From positions 1-49,688 of the forward strand of contig NZ_QOHF01000031.1 of NCBI RefSeq assembly GCF_003319115.1: a DNA stretch of 49,688 nt, given 5' to 3'. The DNA is from Geodermatophilus sp. TF02-6 (GTDB lineage Bacteria > Actinomycetota > Actinomycetes > Mycobacteriales > Geodermatophilaceae). The notes under the pieces were generated by a model. The model made no database searches and was not told the DNA's origin. It worked only from the letters and a program-made list of their open reading frames with translations. How positions within the stretch are numbered: the first letter of the stretch is position 1; every line of letters begins with the position of its first letter. Of the stretch, positions 36,046 to 45,899 are shown one piece after another. A program made the translations under genes and the position numbers.

Positions 36046-37517
36046 CCCCGTTCGTCGCGGCCGACCAGCCCACCCTCGAGGACTTCGGGCACGACGTCTG
36101 GTGGATCGTGCTCATCAAGATCGTCGGCGTCTTCGCCGTCCTCGTGCTGATGACGCTGTTCGCCATCGTCTTCGAGCGCAAGGTCGTCGCCCGGATGCAG
36201 CAGCGGATCGGCCCCAACCGGGTCGGCCCGCGCGGCTCCCTGCAGAGCCTCGCCGACGGGCTGAAGCTGGCGTTCAAGGAAGACATCATGCCGGCGCTGG
36301 CGGACAAGCCGGTCTACTTCCTGGCCCCGTGCCTGGCCGCCGTGCCCGCGTTCCTGGCCTTCTCGGTCATCCCGCTGGGCCCCATCGTCAGCATCTTCGG
36401 GCAGCGCACCCCGCTGCAGCTCACCGACGCCCCCATCGGTGTGCTGGTGGTCCTGGCCTGCTCGGCGATGGGCGTCTACGGCATCGTGCTCGGCGGCTGG
36501 GCGTCGGGCTCGACCTACCCGCTGCTGGGGTCCCTGCGCAGCGCCGCGCAGATGGTCAGCTACGAGATCGCGATGGGGCTGTCGATCGTCGCGGTGTTCC
36601 TCTACGCCGGCTCGATGTCGACCTCGGAGATCGTCGCCGCCCAGGCCGACGGCAACCGGGTGTCGTTCTTCGGGCTGGAGTTCACCGGCCCGAGCTGGTT
36701 CGCGATCCTGCTGCCGGTCTCCTTCGTCATCTACGTCATCGCCGTGGTGGGGGAGACCAACCGGGCGCCGTTCGACCTGCCCGAGGCCGAGAGCGAGCTG
36801 GTCGGCGGCTTCCACACCGAGTACTCGTCGCTGAAGTTCGCCCTGTTCTTCCTCGCCGAGTACATCAACATGGTCACCGTCTCGGCCCTGGCCGCGACGC
36901 TGTTCCTCGGCGGCTGGCGAGCGCCGTGGCCGATCTCGATCTGGGACGGCGCCAACTCCGGCTGGTGGCCGCTGCTGTGGTTCTTCCTCAAGGTCGTGGC
37001 CGCGCTGTTCGTCTTCATCTGGCTGCGCGGCACGCTGCCCCGGCTGCGCTACGACCAGTTCATGCGCTTCGGCTGGAAGGTACTGGTGCCCACCGCGCTG
37101 GTGTGGATCCTCGCCGTGGCCACCATGCGCACCGTCGCCCGCGAGGCCGACCTGTCCACCGGCGAGGTCGCGCTGTTCGTCGGCGTCCCCGTCGCGCTGC
37201 TGGTCCTCGCCGGCCTGCTCGTCGCCAGCCGGGCCACCAACCGGGCCACCCGGGTCGCCGCGACCCGCGCTGCCGCCGGGTCGATCCACCCGACCGAGGC
37301 GGAGCCCGAGGTCCTGCCCCCCGTCGGCCCGCGCCGCCGGCCGGCCCGGGCCGGCGGCCCCAGCCGGGCCGAGGGCGGCTTCCCCGTCCCGCCCATGGAC
37401 TTGCGGGTCCCCCCGTCGCCGCGGCTGGGCCGCCGGGAGCCGGTGGCGCCGGACGGCGCCGTGGTGAGCACCGGACGGCGCAGCGGCGCCGTCGTCGAGG
37501 AGGACGTCGATGTCTGA
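36042..37517 (+). CDS. nuoH: NADH-quinone oxidoreductase subunit H
   Basis: Membrane subunit joining the peripheral arm to the antiporter-like chain, 491 residues. Signatures: [32 protein letters not shown], and [20 protein letters not shown]. Eight or nine helices end near residue 400. A Pro/Arg-rich cytoplasmic tail of about 90 residues follows, longer than in E. coli. GGAGG precedes the ATG. It overlaps nuoI by eight bases. Confidence 0.95.
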   Translation: MTPFVAADQPTLEDFGHDVWWIVLIKIVGVFAVLVLMTLFAIVFERKVVARMQQRIGPNRVGPRGSLQSLADGLKLAFKEDIMPALADKPVYFLAPCLAAVPAFLAFSVIPLGPIVSIFGQRTPLQLTDAPIGVLVVLACSAMGVYGIVLGGWASGSTYPLLGSLRSAAQMVSYEIAMGLSIVAVFLYAGSMSTSEIVAAQADGNRVSFFGLEFTGPSWFAILLPVSFVIYVIAVVGETNRAPFDLPEAESELVGGFHTEYSSLKFALFFLAEYINMVTVSALAATLFLGGWRAPWPISIWDGANSGWWPLLWFFLKVVAALFVFIWLRGTLPRLRYDQFMRFGWKVLVPTALVWILAVATMRTVAREADLSTGEVALFVGVPVALLVLAGLLVASRATNRATRVAATRAAAGSIHPTEAEPEVLPPVGPRRRPARAGGPSRAEGGFPVPPMDLRVPPSPRLGRREPVAPDGAVVSTGRRSGAVVEEDVDV

Positions 37518-38202
37518 GCAGCACCCGCCGGCTCCGGGCTCGACCCGGGCCTCCGGCGGCGAGGTCGCCCGCCGCGAGCGCGACGCGGCGCCGGCCAAGC
37601 GCACCAGTCGGCTGCCCGGCCCCGGACAGGGCTTCGGGGTCACCTTCGCGCAGATGTTCCGCAAGGTGACCACCGAGCAGTACCCGTTCGAGCCGAAGGT
37701 GACCAAGCCGCGCTACCACGGCCGGCACGTGCTCAACCGGCACCCCGACGGGCTGGAGAAGTGCGTCGGCTGCGAGCTGTGCGCCTGGGCCTGCCCGGCC
37801 GACGCCATCTACGTCGAGGGCGGGGACAACACCGAGGACGCGCGCTACTCGCCCGGTGAGCGGTACGGGCGCGTCTACCAGATCAACTACCTGCGCTGCA
37901 TCTTCTGCGGGCTGTGCATCGAGGCCTGCCCGACCCGCTCGCTGACCATGAGCAACGACTTCGAGCTGGCCGACGACAACCGGGCCGACCTGATCTACAC
38001 CAAGGAGCAGCTCATGGCCCCGCTGCTGCCCGGCATGGAGGCCCCGCCGCACCCGATGCGGCTCGGCGACGACGAGCGTGACTACTACGTGCGGACGCCG
38101 GATTCCACCTCGCCCGCCGAGGCCGTCGGGGTGGCGCGGGTGGGTGGAGACCGGGCGGGTGGAGACCGGGTGGGTGGAGACACAGCCGTGGAGCAGCCGT
38201 GA
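37510..38202 (+). CDS. nuoI: NADH-quinone oxidoreductase subunit I
   Basis: Ferredoxin-like subunit with two 4Fe-4S clusters (N6a, N6b), 230 residues. Ligands are Cys85, Cys88, Cys91, Cys95 ([12 protein letters not shown]) and Cys130, Cys133, Cys136, Cys140 ([12 protein letters not shown]). An N-terminal ~45-residue Ala/Arg-rich extension precedes the core. The C-terminus contains three copies of a five-residue repeat (R-V/A-G-G-D) encoded by a 15-bp tandem repeat. ATG lies within the end of nuoH. Confidence 0.95.
   Translation: MSEQHPPAPGSTRASGGEVARRERDAAPAKRTSRLPGPGQGFGVTFAQMFRKVTTEQYPFEPKVTKPRYHGRHVLNRHPDGLEKCVGCELCAWACPADAIYVEGGDNTEDARYSPGERYGRVYQINYLRCIFCGLCIEACPTRSLTMSNDFELADDNRADLIYTKEQLMAPLLPGMEAPPHPMRLGDDERDYYVRTPDSTSPAEAVGVARVGGDRAGGDRVGGDTAVEQP
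38138..38182 (+). repeat. 15-bp tandem repeat in nuoI
   Basis: Three units (38138-38152, 38153-38167, 38168-38182), consensus GGGTGGGTGGAGACC with single-base changes, encode R-V/A-G-G-D repeats near the NuoI C-terminus. Being a multiple of three, copy number can change without breaking the frame. Confidence 0.85.
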
Positions 38203-39008
38203 ACGACGTCGCCATCGGCACCGGCGAGGCCGTCGTCTTCTGGATCCTGGGGCCCATCGCCCTGGCCGGGGCCCTGGGCATGGTGCTCTCCCGCAACGCC
38301 GTCCACTCGGCGCTGTGGCTGGTCAACACGATGCTGGCGCTGGGCGTCTTCTACGTCGTCCAGGAGGCGCCGTTCCTCGGCGCGGTGCAGATCATCGTCT
38401 ACACCGGCGCGATCATGATCCTCTTCCTGTTCGTGCTCATGCTGGTGGGCCGCGACTCCTCCGACTCGGTGGTGGAGACCCTGCGCGGGCAGCGGGTGGC
38501 CGCCATCGTGCTCGGCATCGGCTTCGCCGGGCTGGTCGGCGCGGGCATCGCCCGGGCCACCCAGGACCTCCCGGTCACCGGCCTGGCCGCCGTGCAGGGT
38601 GGGGACACCAGCAACATCCAGGCCATCGCCCGGCTGCTGTTCACCCGCTACCTGCTCGCCTTCGAGGTGACCAGCGCGCTGCTCATCACCGCCGCCGTGG
38701 GGGCCATGGTGCTCGCCCACATCGAGCGCGATCCCGGCACCCGGCGCACCCAGCGGGAGCTCTCGCGCGCCCGGTTCCTCACCGACCGGCCGCAGACCCT
38801 CCCGGGCCCCGGCGTGTACGCGCGCGGCAACTCCGTCGCCGCCCCCGCCCTGCTGCCCGACGGCCGGCTCGCCGAGGACAGCTTCGCCACCGGCATCGAA
38901 CCCCAGGAGGTCGAGCAGATGCCGCGCCCCACCGGCCGCGCCCAGCTCGGCACCCCCGACGACGCCCTGGGCACCCTCGACCCCGCACCCGAGCGGGGGC
39001 AGCGGTGA
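38199..39008 (+). CDS. nuoJ: NADH-quinone oxidoreductase subunit J
   Basis: Membrane subunit of 269 residues. Five helices lie within the first ~180 residues, with the conserved stretch [19 protein letters not shown] in helix 3, which contains the pi-bulge of complex I. The last ~80 residues are a polar tail typical of actinobacterial NuoJ. GTG overlaps the nuoI stop and the stop overlaps nuoK by four bases each. Confidence 0.94.
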   Translation: MNDVAIGTGEAVVFWILGPIALAGALGMVLSRNAVHSALWLVNTMLALGVFYVVQEAPFLGAVQIIVYTGAIMILFLFVLMLVGRDSSDSVVETLRGQRVAAIVLGIGFAGLVGAGIARATQDLPVTGLAAVQGGDTSNIQAIARLLFTRYLLAFEVTSALLITAAVGAMVLAHIERDPGTRRTQRELSRARFLTDRPQTLPGPGVYARGNSVAAPALLPDGRLAEDSFATGIEPQEVEQMPRPTGRAQLGTPDDALGTLDPAPERGQR

Positions 39009-39304
39009 GCCTCACGAACTACCTGGTGCTCGCCGCGATCCTGTTCACCATCGGCGCGGTCGGCGTGCTGGTGCGGCGCAACGCGATCGTCGTCTTCATG
39101 TGCATCGAGCTGATGCTCAACTCGGTGAACCTCACGCTGGTCACCTTCGCCCGGGCCAGCGGCACCGTCGACGGCCAGATCATGGCGTTCTTCGTGATGG
39201 TCGTCGCCGCGGCCGAGGTCGTCGTCGGCCTGGCGATCATCATGTCCATCTACCGGACCCGCCGCTCGGCCTCGGTCGACGACGCCAGCCTGCTGAAGTA
39301 CTAG
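39005..39304 (+). CDS. nuoK: NADH-quinone oxidoreductase subunit K
   Basis: Small three-helix membrane subunit (MrpC-like) of 99 residues. The conserved membrane glutamates needed for proton transfer are in [13 protein letters not shown] and [16 protein letters not shown] overlaps the nuoJ stop by four bases. It is followed by a structured repeat instead of directly by nuoL. Confidence 0.95.
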   Translation: MSLTNYLVLAAILFTIGAVGVLVRRNAIVVFMCIELMLNSVNLTLVTFARASGTVDGQIMAFFVMVVAAAEVVVGLAIIMSIYRTRRSASVDDASLLKY

Positions 39305-39306
39305 AG

Positions 39307-39362
39307 AAGGACCCCGTCCTCCCCACCCCTCGCAGGCTCGGGGCGGGACCCGGGACGGGGCC
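39307..39362. repeat. structured hairpin repeat, copy C, inside the nuo operon
   Basis: Outer stem 39310-39320 with 39352-39362, inner stem 39322-39329 with 39340-39347, loop TCGCAGGCTC at 39330-39339. Outer pairs 6 to 8 differ from copy A with compensation on both sides. It fills the only sizeable gap between nuoK and nuoL, so it may affect transcript level or processing before the antiporter genes. Confidence 0.7.
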
Positions 39363-39393
39363 ACGACGGCCGACCGACTGATGCGGAGAACCG

Positions 39394-41292
39394 GTGCCTG
39401 AGTTGTCGCCCGCCGACGGGCTGATCGCCTCGTCCTGGCTGCTGATCGCGCTGCCGCTGGCCGGCGCCGCCGTCCTGCTGCTCGGCGGCCGGCGCACCGA
39501 CCGGTGGGGCCACCTGCTGGGCGTGGCCACGGTGGTCTCGGCGTTCGTGCTCGGCCTGCTGTGCACCGTGCAGCTCGACGGCCGGGCGGTGGACGTCGAC
39601 CTGTTCACCTTCGTCTCGGTCGGCTCGCTGGACGTGCGGGCCGGGCTGCTGTTCGACCCGCTGTCGGCGGTCTTCGTGCTGCTGATCACCGGCGTGGGCG
39701 CGCTCATCCACGTCTACTCGGTCGGCTACATGGCGCACGACCCGCACCGGCGCCGCTTCTTCGCCTACCTCAACCTCTTCGTCGCGGCGATGCTGCTGCT
39801 CGTCCTCGGCGACAACTACGTGGCCCTCTACGTCGGCTGGGAGGGTGTGGGCCTGGCCTCCTACCTGCTCATCGCGTTCTGGTACGAGCGCCCCGCGGCG
39901 GCCACCGCCGCGAAGAAGGCGTTCGTCATGAACCGGGTCGGCGACGTCGGGCTGGCGCTGGCGATCTTCGTCCTGTTCGCGCAGCTGGGCACCGTCTCCT
40001 ACGCCGGCGTGTTCGGCTCGGTCGGCCTGCTGACCGGCGGCACGGTCACCGCGATCGGCCTGCTGCTCCTGCTCGGCGCGTGCGGCAAGTCCGGCCAGTT
40101 CCCGCTGCAGGCCTGGCTGCCCGACGCCATGGAGGGCCCCACCCCGGTCTCGGCGCTCATCCACGCCGCCACCATGGTCACCGCCGGCGTGTACCTCATC
40201 GCCCGCAGCGCGCCGATCTACGACCTGACACCGGCCGCGCGGGCCGCCGTCCTCGCCGTCGGCGCGATCACGCTCACCATCGGTGCCGTCGCCGGCTGCG
40301 CCCAGGACGACGTCAAGAAGGTGCTGGCCTACTCGACGGTCAGCCAGATCGGCTACATGTTCCTGGCCGTCGGCCTCGGGCCGATCGGCTACGTCGCCGG
40401 GCTGGCGCACCTGCTCACCCACGGCTTCTTCAAGGCCGGGCTCTTCCTCGGCGCCGGCTCGGTCATGCACGCCATGGACGACTCGGTGGACATGCGCCGC
40501 TTCGGCGGGCTGGCCTCCCGGATGAAGACCACCTTCGTCACCTTCGGGCTGGGCTACCTGGCGCTGATCGGCTTCCCGTTCCTCTCCGGCTTCTACACCA
40601 AGGACGCGATCATCGAGGCCGCGTTCGACCGGGGCGACGGCTGGGGCTCCCTGCTCGGCTGGGTCGCCGTCCTCGCCGCCGGGCTCACCGCCTTCTACAT
40701 GACCCGGCTGATGCTGATGACCTTCGCCGGCCGGCCCCGCTGGGAGCCCGGCGTCCACCCGCACGAGTCGCCGCCGGTCATGACGGTCCCGATGGTGCTG
40801 CTCGCCGTCGGGTCGGTGCTGGCCGGCTTCCTGCTGGTGGTGGCGTTCCCGCTGGAGGAGTGGTTGGCGCCGGTCTTCGGGGCGCCGACGGAGGCCGAGC
40901 ACGTGGTCGCGCCGCTGACGGTGAGCCTGCTGGTCACCGCGGCCATGGTGCTCGGCGTCCTCGCCGCGTGGGTGTTCGTCGGCCGCCGCGAGGTGCCGGT
41001 GACCGCGCCGGTGCGGGTCTCGCCGGTGACCCGGGCCGCCCGCCGCGCGCTCTACGCCGACACGGTCAACGAGTCGCTGTTCATGCGGCCCGGCCAGTGG
41101 CTGACCCGCGCGCTGGTCTTCATCGACAACCGCGGGGTGGACGGCGCGGTGAACGGCCTGGCCGCGACGCTGGGCGGCTCGTCGTCCCGCCTCGGCCGCG
41201 CCCAGACCGGCTTCGTCCGCTCCTACGCGCTGTCGATGCTCGGCGGCGCCGTCGTCGTCGCCGGAGTGCTGCTGGCGGTGACGGTGGGATGA
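39394..41292 (+). CDS. nuoL: NADH-quinone oxidoreductase subunit L
   Basis: Distal antiporter-like proton-pumping subunit, 632 residues, about 16 helices with the long lateral helix at the C-terminus. Conserved region [43 protein letters not shown], and the lysine-containing [21 protein letters not shown] at 39394 has GGAG eight bases upstream. A 94-base gap separates it from nuoM. Confidence 0.95.
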   Translation: MPELSPADGLIASSWLLIALPLAGAAVLLLGGRRTDRWGHLLGVATVVSAFVLGLLCTVQLDGRAVDVDLFTFVSVGSLDVRAGLLFDPLSAVFVLLITGVGALIHVYSVGYMAHDPHRRRFFAYLNLFVAAMLLLVLGDNYVALYVGWEGVGLASYLLIAFWYERPAAATAAKKAFVMNRVGDVGLALAIFVLFAQLGTVSYAGVFGSVGLLTGGTVTAIGLLLLLGACGKSGQFPLQAWLPDAMEGPTPVSALIHAATMVTAGVYLIARSAPIYDLTPAARAAVLAVGAITLTIGAVAGCAQDDVKKVLAYSTVSQIGYMFLAVGLGPIGYVAGLAHLLTHGFFKAGLFLGAGSVMHAMDDSVDMRRFGGLASRMKTTFVTFGLGYLALIGFPFLSGFYTKDAIIEAAFDRGDGWGSLLGWVAVLAAGLTAFYMTRLMLMTFAGRPRWEPGVHPHESPPVMTVPMVLLAVGSVLAGFLLVVAFPLEEWLAPVFGAPTEAEHVVAPLTVSLLVTAAMVLGVLAAWVFVGRREVPVTAPVRVSPVTRAARRALYADTVNESLFMRPGQWLTRALVFIDNRGVDGAVNGLAATLGGSSSRLGRAQTGFVRSYALSMLGGAVVVAGVLLAVTVG

Positions 41293-41386
41293 GCGGCGGG
41301 ACGAGCGGTGCCGTCCGGCCGGCTCTCCCGGGCGGGAGCGCACCGGTGCCGGCGAGCAGGGTCCCCACCGACCGAGAGGCGACGTC

Positions 41387-43036
41387 GTGACCGACTTCCC
41401 GTGGCTGCTGTCGATGATCGTGGTCCCGGCGATCGGCGCGGCCGCCGTCGCCGCGCTGCCCCGGGACCGCGAGGCGCTCGCCAAGCAGCTCGCCCTCGGC
41501 GTCAGCCTGCTCGTGCTCGTGCTGGCGGTCCTCGCGACGGTCGCCTTCGACGCGGGCGGCGACCGGTTCCAGCTGACCACCTCGGTGGCCTGGATCCCCG
41601 ACTTCGGCGTCGACTTCGCCCTCGGCGTCGACGGCATCGCCCTGGTCATGCTGCTGCTGATCGGCGTGCTGATGCCGGTGGTCGTCCTCGCCTCCTGGCG
41701 GGAAACCGCGCCCGGACGGCGGTCGGTGCGGGCCTTCTTCGCCTGGCTGCTGCTGCTCGAGTCGCTGATGGTCGGCGTCTTCGCCGCGACCGACGTCTTC
41801 CTGTTCTACGTCTTCTTCGAGGCGATGCTCGTCCCGATGTACTTCCTGATCGGCAGCTTCGGCGGGCCGCGCCGGCAGTACGCGGCGGTCAAGTTCTTCC
41901 TCTACAGCCTGGTCGGCGGGCTGGTCATGCTGGCCGCGGTCATCGGGCTGTACGTGGTCAGCAGCGGCGAGCTGGGCGAGGGCACCTTCGCCTTCGACGC
42001 GCTGCGGCAGATCGACATCGACCCGGGCGTGCAGAAGCTGCTGTTCCTCGGCTTCTTCGTCGCGTTCGCGATCAAGGCGCCGCTGGTGCCGTTCCACACC
42101 TGGCTGCCCGACTCCGGTGCCGAGGCGCCGATCGGCGGGGCGGTGCTGCTGGTCGGCGTCCTGGACAAGGTCGGCACGTTCGGGTTCATCCGCTACTGCC
42201 TGCCGCTGTTCCCCGACGCCTCCCGCGACCTGGCGCCGTTCGTGCTCGTGCTGGCCGTCGCCGGCATCCTCTACGCCGCGCTGCTGGCGATGGGGCAGAG
42301 CGACATGAAACGGCTGGTGTCCTACACCTCGATCGCGCACTTCGGCTTCATCGCGCTGGGCATCTTCGCCTTCACCACCGAGGCCGGGACCGGCGCGGTG
42401 CTGTACATGGTCAACCACGGCATCTCGACCGGGCTGCTCTTCCTCGCCGTGGGCATGCTCATCGCGCGCGGCGGGTCGCGGCAGGTCAGCGACTACGGCG
42501 GTGTGGCCAGCCAGGCCCCGGTGCTGGCCGGGGTCCTCCTCGTCGCGGGGCTGGCCTCGCTCGCCCTGCCAGGCACCAACAGCTTCGTCAGCGAGTTCCT
42601 CGTGCTGATCGGCTCGTTCCCGACCCGGCCGGTGTTCACCGTCCTGGCGACCGTGGGCATCATCCTCGCCGCGCTGTACGTGCTGATCCTCTACCAGCGC
42701 ACCATGCACGGCCCGCCGCGCGGGGTCCTCCTCGACGAACCCGAGCCGTCCGAGACGCTCGAGCCCGCCGTCTCCGGTGGCGGTGGCGCGTCCGCCGCGA
42801 CCGCGACGGTCACCGCCCCCGCGCCGCCGGCCGTCCCGCGGCTGCGGGTGCCCGACCTGGGCCGCCGCGAGCTGGCCGTCGCGGTCCCGATGGTCGCGCT
42901 GATCATCGCGCTGGGGTTCTACCCGCAGCCGCTGGTCCGCCTGATCGAGCCGGCGGTCGCCGCCACGATGGTCGACGTGGGAGCCGACCCGGCCGGCGTC
43001 CAGCCCGCCACCACCGACGTCGAGGGGGCCGACTGA
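41387..43036 (+). CDS. nuoM: NADH-quinone oxidoreductase subunit M
   Basis: Second antiporter-like subunit, 549 residues. Conserved FFEAMLVPMYFLIGSFGG (pumping glutamate), APLVPFHTWLPDSGAEAP and DMKRLVSYTSIAHFGFIALG. An Ala/Pro/Thr-rich hydrophilic insert lies near residues 445-485 before the last helix. GAGAGG precedes the GTG. The stop shares one base with nuoN. Confidence 0.95.
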   Translation: MTDFPWLLSMIVVPAIGAAAVAALPRDREALAKQLALGVSLLVLVLAVLATVAFDAGGDRFQLTTSVAWIPDFGVDFALGVDGIALVMLLLIGVLMPVVVLASWRETAPGRRSVRAFFAWLLLLESLMVGVFAATDVFLFYVFFEAMLVPMYFLIGSFGGPRRQYAAVKFFLYSLVGGLVMLAAVIGLYVVSSGELGEGTFAFDALRQIDIDPGVQKLLFLGFFVAFAIKAPLVPFHTWLPDSGAEAPIGGAVLLVGVLDKVGTFGFIRYCLPLFPDASRDLAPFVLVLAVAGILYAALLAMGQSDMKRLVSYTSIAHFGFIALGIFAFTTEAGTGAVLYMVNHGISTGLLFLAVGMLIARGGSRQVSDYGGVASQAPVLAGVLLVAGLASLALPGTNSFVSEFLVLIGSFPTRPVFTVLATVGIILAALYVLILYQRTMHGPPRGVLLDEPEPSETLEPAVSGGGGASAATATVTAPAPPAVPRLRVPDLGRRELAVAVPMVALIIALGFYPQPLVRLIEPAVAATMVDVGADPAGVQPATTDVEGAD

Positions 43037-44580
43037 TGGTCCAGGCTCCCGAGATCTCCCTCGCGGCCCTCGCCCCGCTGCTGTTCGTCCTGGGTGCTGC
43101 CTGCGTCGGCGTCCTCGTCGAGGCCTTCGGACCGCCGGAGGGCCGGCACCGCGTCCAGGTCGCCGTCGCCCTCGTCGGCACCCTCGGCGGCCTGGTCACC
43201 AGCCTGCTGCTCGCCGGGGAGCGCCAGGTCACCGCCGGCGGCGCCCTGGCCGTCGACGGCCCGGCGGTCTTCCTGCAGGCCACCATCGCCGGCCTCGGCG
43301 CGCTGTCGGTCCTGCTGTTCGCCGAGCGCTCGCTCGACCCCGCCCGCTCGGCGTTCGTCGCCGCCGCGGCCGTGCCCGCGGGCAGCCCGCGCGACCGCGA
43401 GCTGATGACCTCCTCGCGGGTGCAGACCGAGGTCTACCCGCTGACCGGTTTCGCCGTCGGCGGCATGATGCTCTTCGTCGCGGCCAACGACCTGCTGGTC
43501 ATGTTCGTCGCGCTCGAGGTGCTCAGCCTGCCGCTGTACCTGATCAGCGGGCTGGCCCGCCGCCGTCGGCTGCTGTCGCAGGAGGCGGCGGTCAAGTACT
43601 TCCTGCTGGGCGCCTTCGCCTCGGCGTTCTTCCTCTACGGCCTCGCGCTGGTCTACGGCGCCACCGGCAGCGTCCGGCTGGCCGACATCCGGGCGGCCGC
43701 CGCCGTCGGCGGCACCGACCTGCTGCTGGTGCTGGGCCTGGCCCTGCTCGTCGTGGGGCTGATGTTCAAGGCCAGCGTGGCGCCCTTCCACGCCTGGACG
43801 CCGGACGTCTACCAGGGCGCGCCCACCCCGGTCACCGCCTTCATGGCCGCCTGCACCAAGGTCGCCGCGTTCGGGGCCATCCTGCGGCTGCTCTACGTCG
43901 CCTTCGGCACCAGCGAGTGGACCTGGCGGCCGCTGGTCTACGGCATCGCGATCGTCTCGATGGTCGTCGGCGCCGTCCTCGGCCTCACCCAGACCGACCT
44001 CAAGCGGATGCTCGCCTACTCCTCGATCGCGCACGCCGGGTTCCTGCTCACCGGGGTGCTCGGCCTGAACGGCGGTGCGGACGCCGCCGGCTCCGGGCTC
44101 GGCGCGACGATGTTCTACCTCCTGGCCTACGGGCTCACCACGCTCGGCGCCTTCGCGGTGCTGACCCTGGTGCGCGACGGCGCCGGCGAGGCCACCCACC
44201 TGTCGCGGTGGGCCGGGCTGGCCCGGCGCTCACCGCTCACCGCCGCGGTGATGGCCCTGTTCCTCCTGGCCCTGGCCGGCATCCCGCTCACCAGCGGGTT
44301 CACCGCCAAGTTCGCCGTCTTCCGGGCCGCGATCGACGCCGGTGCCTGGCCGCTGGTCGTGGTGGCGCTGCTGGCCAGCGCGGTGGCGGCGTTCTTCTAC
44401 CTGCGCGTCATCGTGCTCATGTACTTCGCCGAGCCCGTGGTCGACGGCCCCACGGTCGGTGTCCCGGGCCTGCCGACCACCATCGTCCTCGCGGTGACGG
44501 TCACCGCGACCGTCGTCCTGGGGATCGCGCCCGGGGCGGTGCTCGACGTAGCCGAGCGGGCCGCTATCTTCGTCGGTTGA
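43036..44580 (+). CDS. nuoN: NADH-quinone oxidoreductase subunit N
   Basis: Third antiporter-like subunit, 514 residues, about 14 helices. Conserved VALEVLSLPLYLISGLARR, AVKYFLLGAFASAFFLYG, FKASVAPFHAWTPDVYQGAP and DLKRMLAYSSIAHAGFLL. The loop at residues ~105-135 is longer than in E. coli. The ATG shares one base with the nuoM stop and the TGA shares one base with the prenyl synthase ATG. With it, all 14 complex I genes are present and look intact. Confidence 0.95.
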   Translation: MVQAPEISLAALAPLLFVLGAACVGVLVEAFGPPEGRHRVQVAVALVGTLGGLVTSLLLAGERQVTAGGALAVDGPAVFLQATIAGLGALSVLLFAERSLDPARSAFVAAAAVPAGSPRDRELMTSSRVQTEVYPLTGFAVGGMMLFVAANDLLVMFVALEVLSLPLYLISGLARRRRLLSQEAAVKYFLLGAFASAFFLYGLALVYGATGSVRLADIRAAAAVGGTDLLLVLGLALLVVGLMFKASVAPFHAWTPDVYQGAPTPVTAFMAACTKVAAFGAILRLLYVAFGTSEWTWRPLVYGIAIVSMVVGAVLGLTQTDLKRMLAYSSIAHAGFLLTGVLGLNGGADAAGSGLGATMFYLLAYGLTTLGAFAVLTLVRDGAGEATHLSRWAGLARRSPLTAAVMALFLLALAGIPLTSGFTAKFAVFRAAIDAGAWPLVVVALLASAVAAFFYLRVIVLMYFAEPVVDGPTVGVPGLPTTIVLAVTVTATVVLGIAPGAVLDVAERAAIFVG

Positions 44581-45638
44581 TGACCGGAGCCAGCGCCGCC
44601 GTCGGCGGGGACACCCCGACCGCCACCTGGCAGCCGATCTCGACCCCCGCCTCCTCGATCGGGCCGTGGCTTCCCGACGGTGACCTGGGAGTCCGCCTCG
44701 CCGCGGGCCTGACCCGCGTCGAGGGTGTGCTGCGCGCCGCCGTCGGCAGCGAGCACACCTTCATCGCGGAGGCCGCCGGTCACCTGGTGGCCGCCGGCGG
44801 CAAGCGGTTCCGGCCGCTGCTCACGCTGCTCGCCGCCGAGCTGGGCGACCCGCTCGCGCCGGGGGTGACCGAGGCCGCCGTCGTCTGCGAGCTGACCCAC
44901 CTGGCCACGCTCTACCACGACGACGTCATGGACGAGGCCGCCGTCCGCCGGGGGGCGCCGAGCGCCAACAGCCGGTGGTCGAACAGCATCGCGATCCTCA
45001 CCGGCGACTTCCTGTTCGCCCGCGCCTCCGACTTGCTGGCCGACCTCGGCCCCGAGGCGGTGCGGATCCAGGCGCGCACCTTCGAGCGGCTGGTCACCGG
45101 GCAGATCCGGGAGACCGTCGGCGCCCGGCCCGGCGACGACCCGGTGGCCCACCACCTCGGGGTCCTGGCCGACAAGACCGGCTCCCTGGTGGCCACCTCC
45201 GCCCGCTTCGGCGCCTCCTTCGCCGGGGTCGACGACGAGCTCGTGGTCGCGCTGACCGCGTTCGGCGAGGAGGTAGGGGTCGCCTTCCAGCTCTCCGACG
45301 ACCTGCTCGACATCGTCAGCGAGGGCGGCGCCTCCGGGAAGTCGCCGGGCACCGACCTGCGCGAGGGCATCGCCACGCTGCCGGCGCTGTTCGCGCTCGC
45401 CGGCGACGACCCGGCCGAGCAGCGGCTGCGGGAGCTGGTGTCCGGGCCGATCACCGACGACGCCGAGCACGCCGAGGCGCTGGATCTGCTGCGGTCCTCC
45501 GCGGCCCTGCAGCGTGCCACCGGGGTGCTGCGCGAGTACGCCGACCGGGCGCGGGCGCGGCTGTCCGCCGTTCCGCAGGGGCCGGTCCACGAGGCTCTGT
45601 CGGCGCTGTGCGAGTACGTCGTCAGGCGCACCAGCTGA
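44580..45638 (+). CDS. trans-polyprenyl diphosphate synthase
   Basis: Class I prenyl elongase of 352 residues. First Asp-rich motif DDVMD at residues 114-118 (LYHDDVMDEA) and second at about 239-243 (QLSDDLLDIV); GGKRFRPLL binds isopentenyl diphosphate. It is most likely the synthase of the menaquinone side chain used by MenA, since it ends the nuo unit and the M. tuberculosis homologue grcC1 lies beside menJ. Chain length cannot be told from the sequence by eye. It overlaps nuoN by one base. A TATCTT just upstream could be an extra promoter. Confidence 0.92.
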   Translation: MTGASAAVGGDTPTATWQPISTPASSIGPWLPDGDLGVRLAAGLTRVEGVLRAAVGSEHTFIAEAAGHLVAAGGKRFRPLLTLLAAELGDPLAPGVTEAAVVCELTHLATLYHDDVMDEAAVRRGAPSANSRWSNSIAILTGDFLFARASDLLADLGPEAVRIQARTFERLVTGQIRETVGARPGDDPVAHHLGVLADKTGSLVATSARFGASFAGVDDELVVALTAFGEEVGVAFQLSDDLLDIVSEGGASGKSPGTDLREGIATLPALFALAGDDPAEQRLRELVSGPITDDAEHAEALDLLRSSAALQRATGVLREYADRARARLSAVPQGPVHEALSALCEYVVRRTS

Positions 45639-45660
45639 GCACCCCCATGCCCCCCACCGG

Positions 45661-45899
45661 GCAAGGACCCCGAGAAGGACCCCGTCCTCCCCACCGCTCG
45701 GAAGAGGACCCCCCTGCCCCCCGCCACTCGGAGGAGGACCCTCTCCCCGAGCCCTTCGTCGAAGGACCTCCTCCCCACCCCTCGGGGAAGGACCCCTTTC
45801 CCCCCACTGCTCGCAGGCTCGCACCAGGCCCCCTCCGGGCGTGCCCTGAGCGTGCGAAGGGCTCGGGGAGGGGGTCCTTCTGCCTGCAGAGGGGCCGGC
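45661..45899. repeat. degenerate array of the hairpin repeat with a long inverted repeat
   Basis: At least five partial copies of the AAGGACCCC half-element follow each other (near 45663, 45674, 45734, 45761 and 45788); only the last keeps the TCGCAGGCTC loop (45811-45820), with a poor stem. Superimposed is a long inverted repeat: 45735-45758 against 45855-45879, pairing over about 24 bases with one bulge. It fills the gap between the prenyl synthase and the sugar dehydrogenase and runs into the latter's 5' end. Confidence 0.7.

Noticed and set aside
38138..38182. Frameshift or assembly error in nuoI
   Set aside because: The repeat is a multiple of three, the frame stays open, and the stop overlaps nuoJ in the usual GTGA arrangement.
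45661..45899. Insertion sequence or transposon end
   Set aside because: No transposase is present and no target duplication was seen. The inverted repeat lies within degenerate copies of the dispersed hairpin family.
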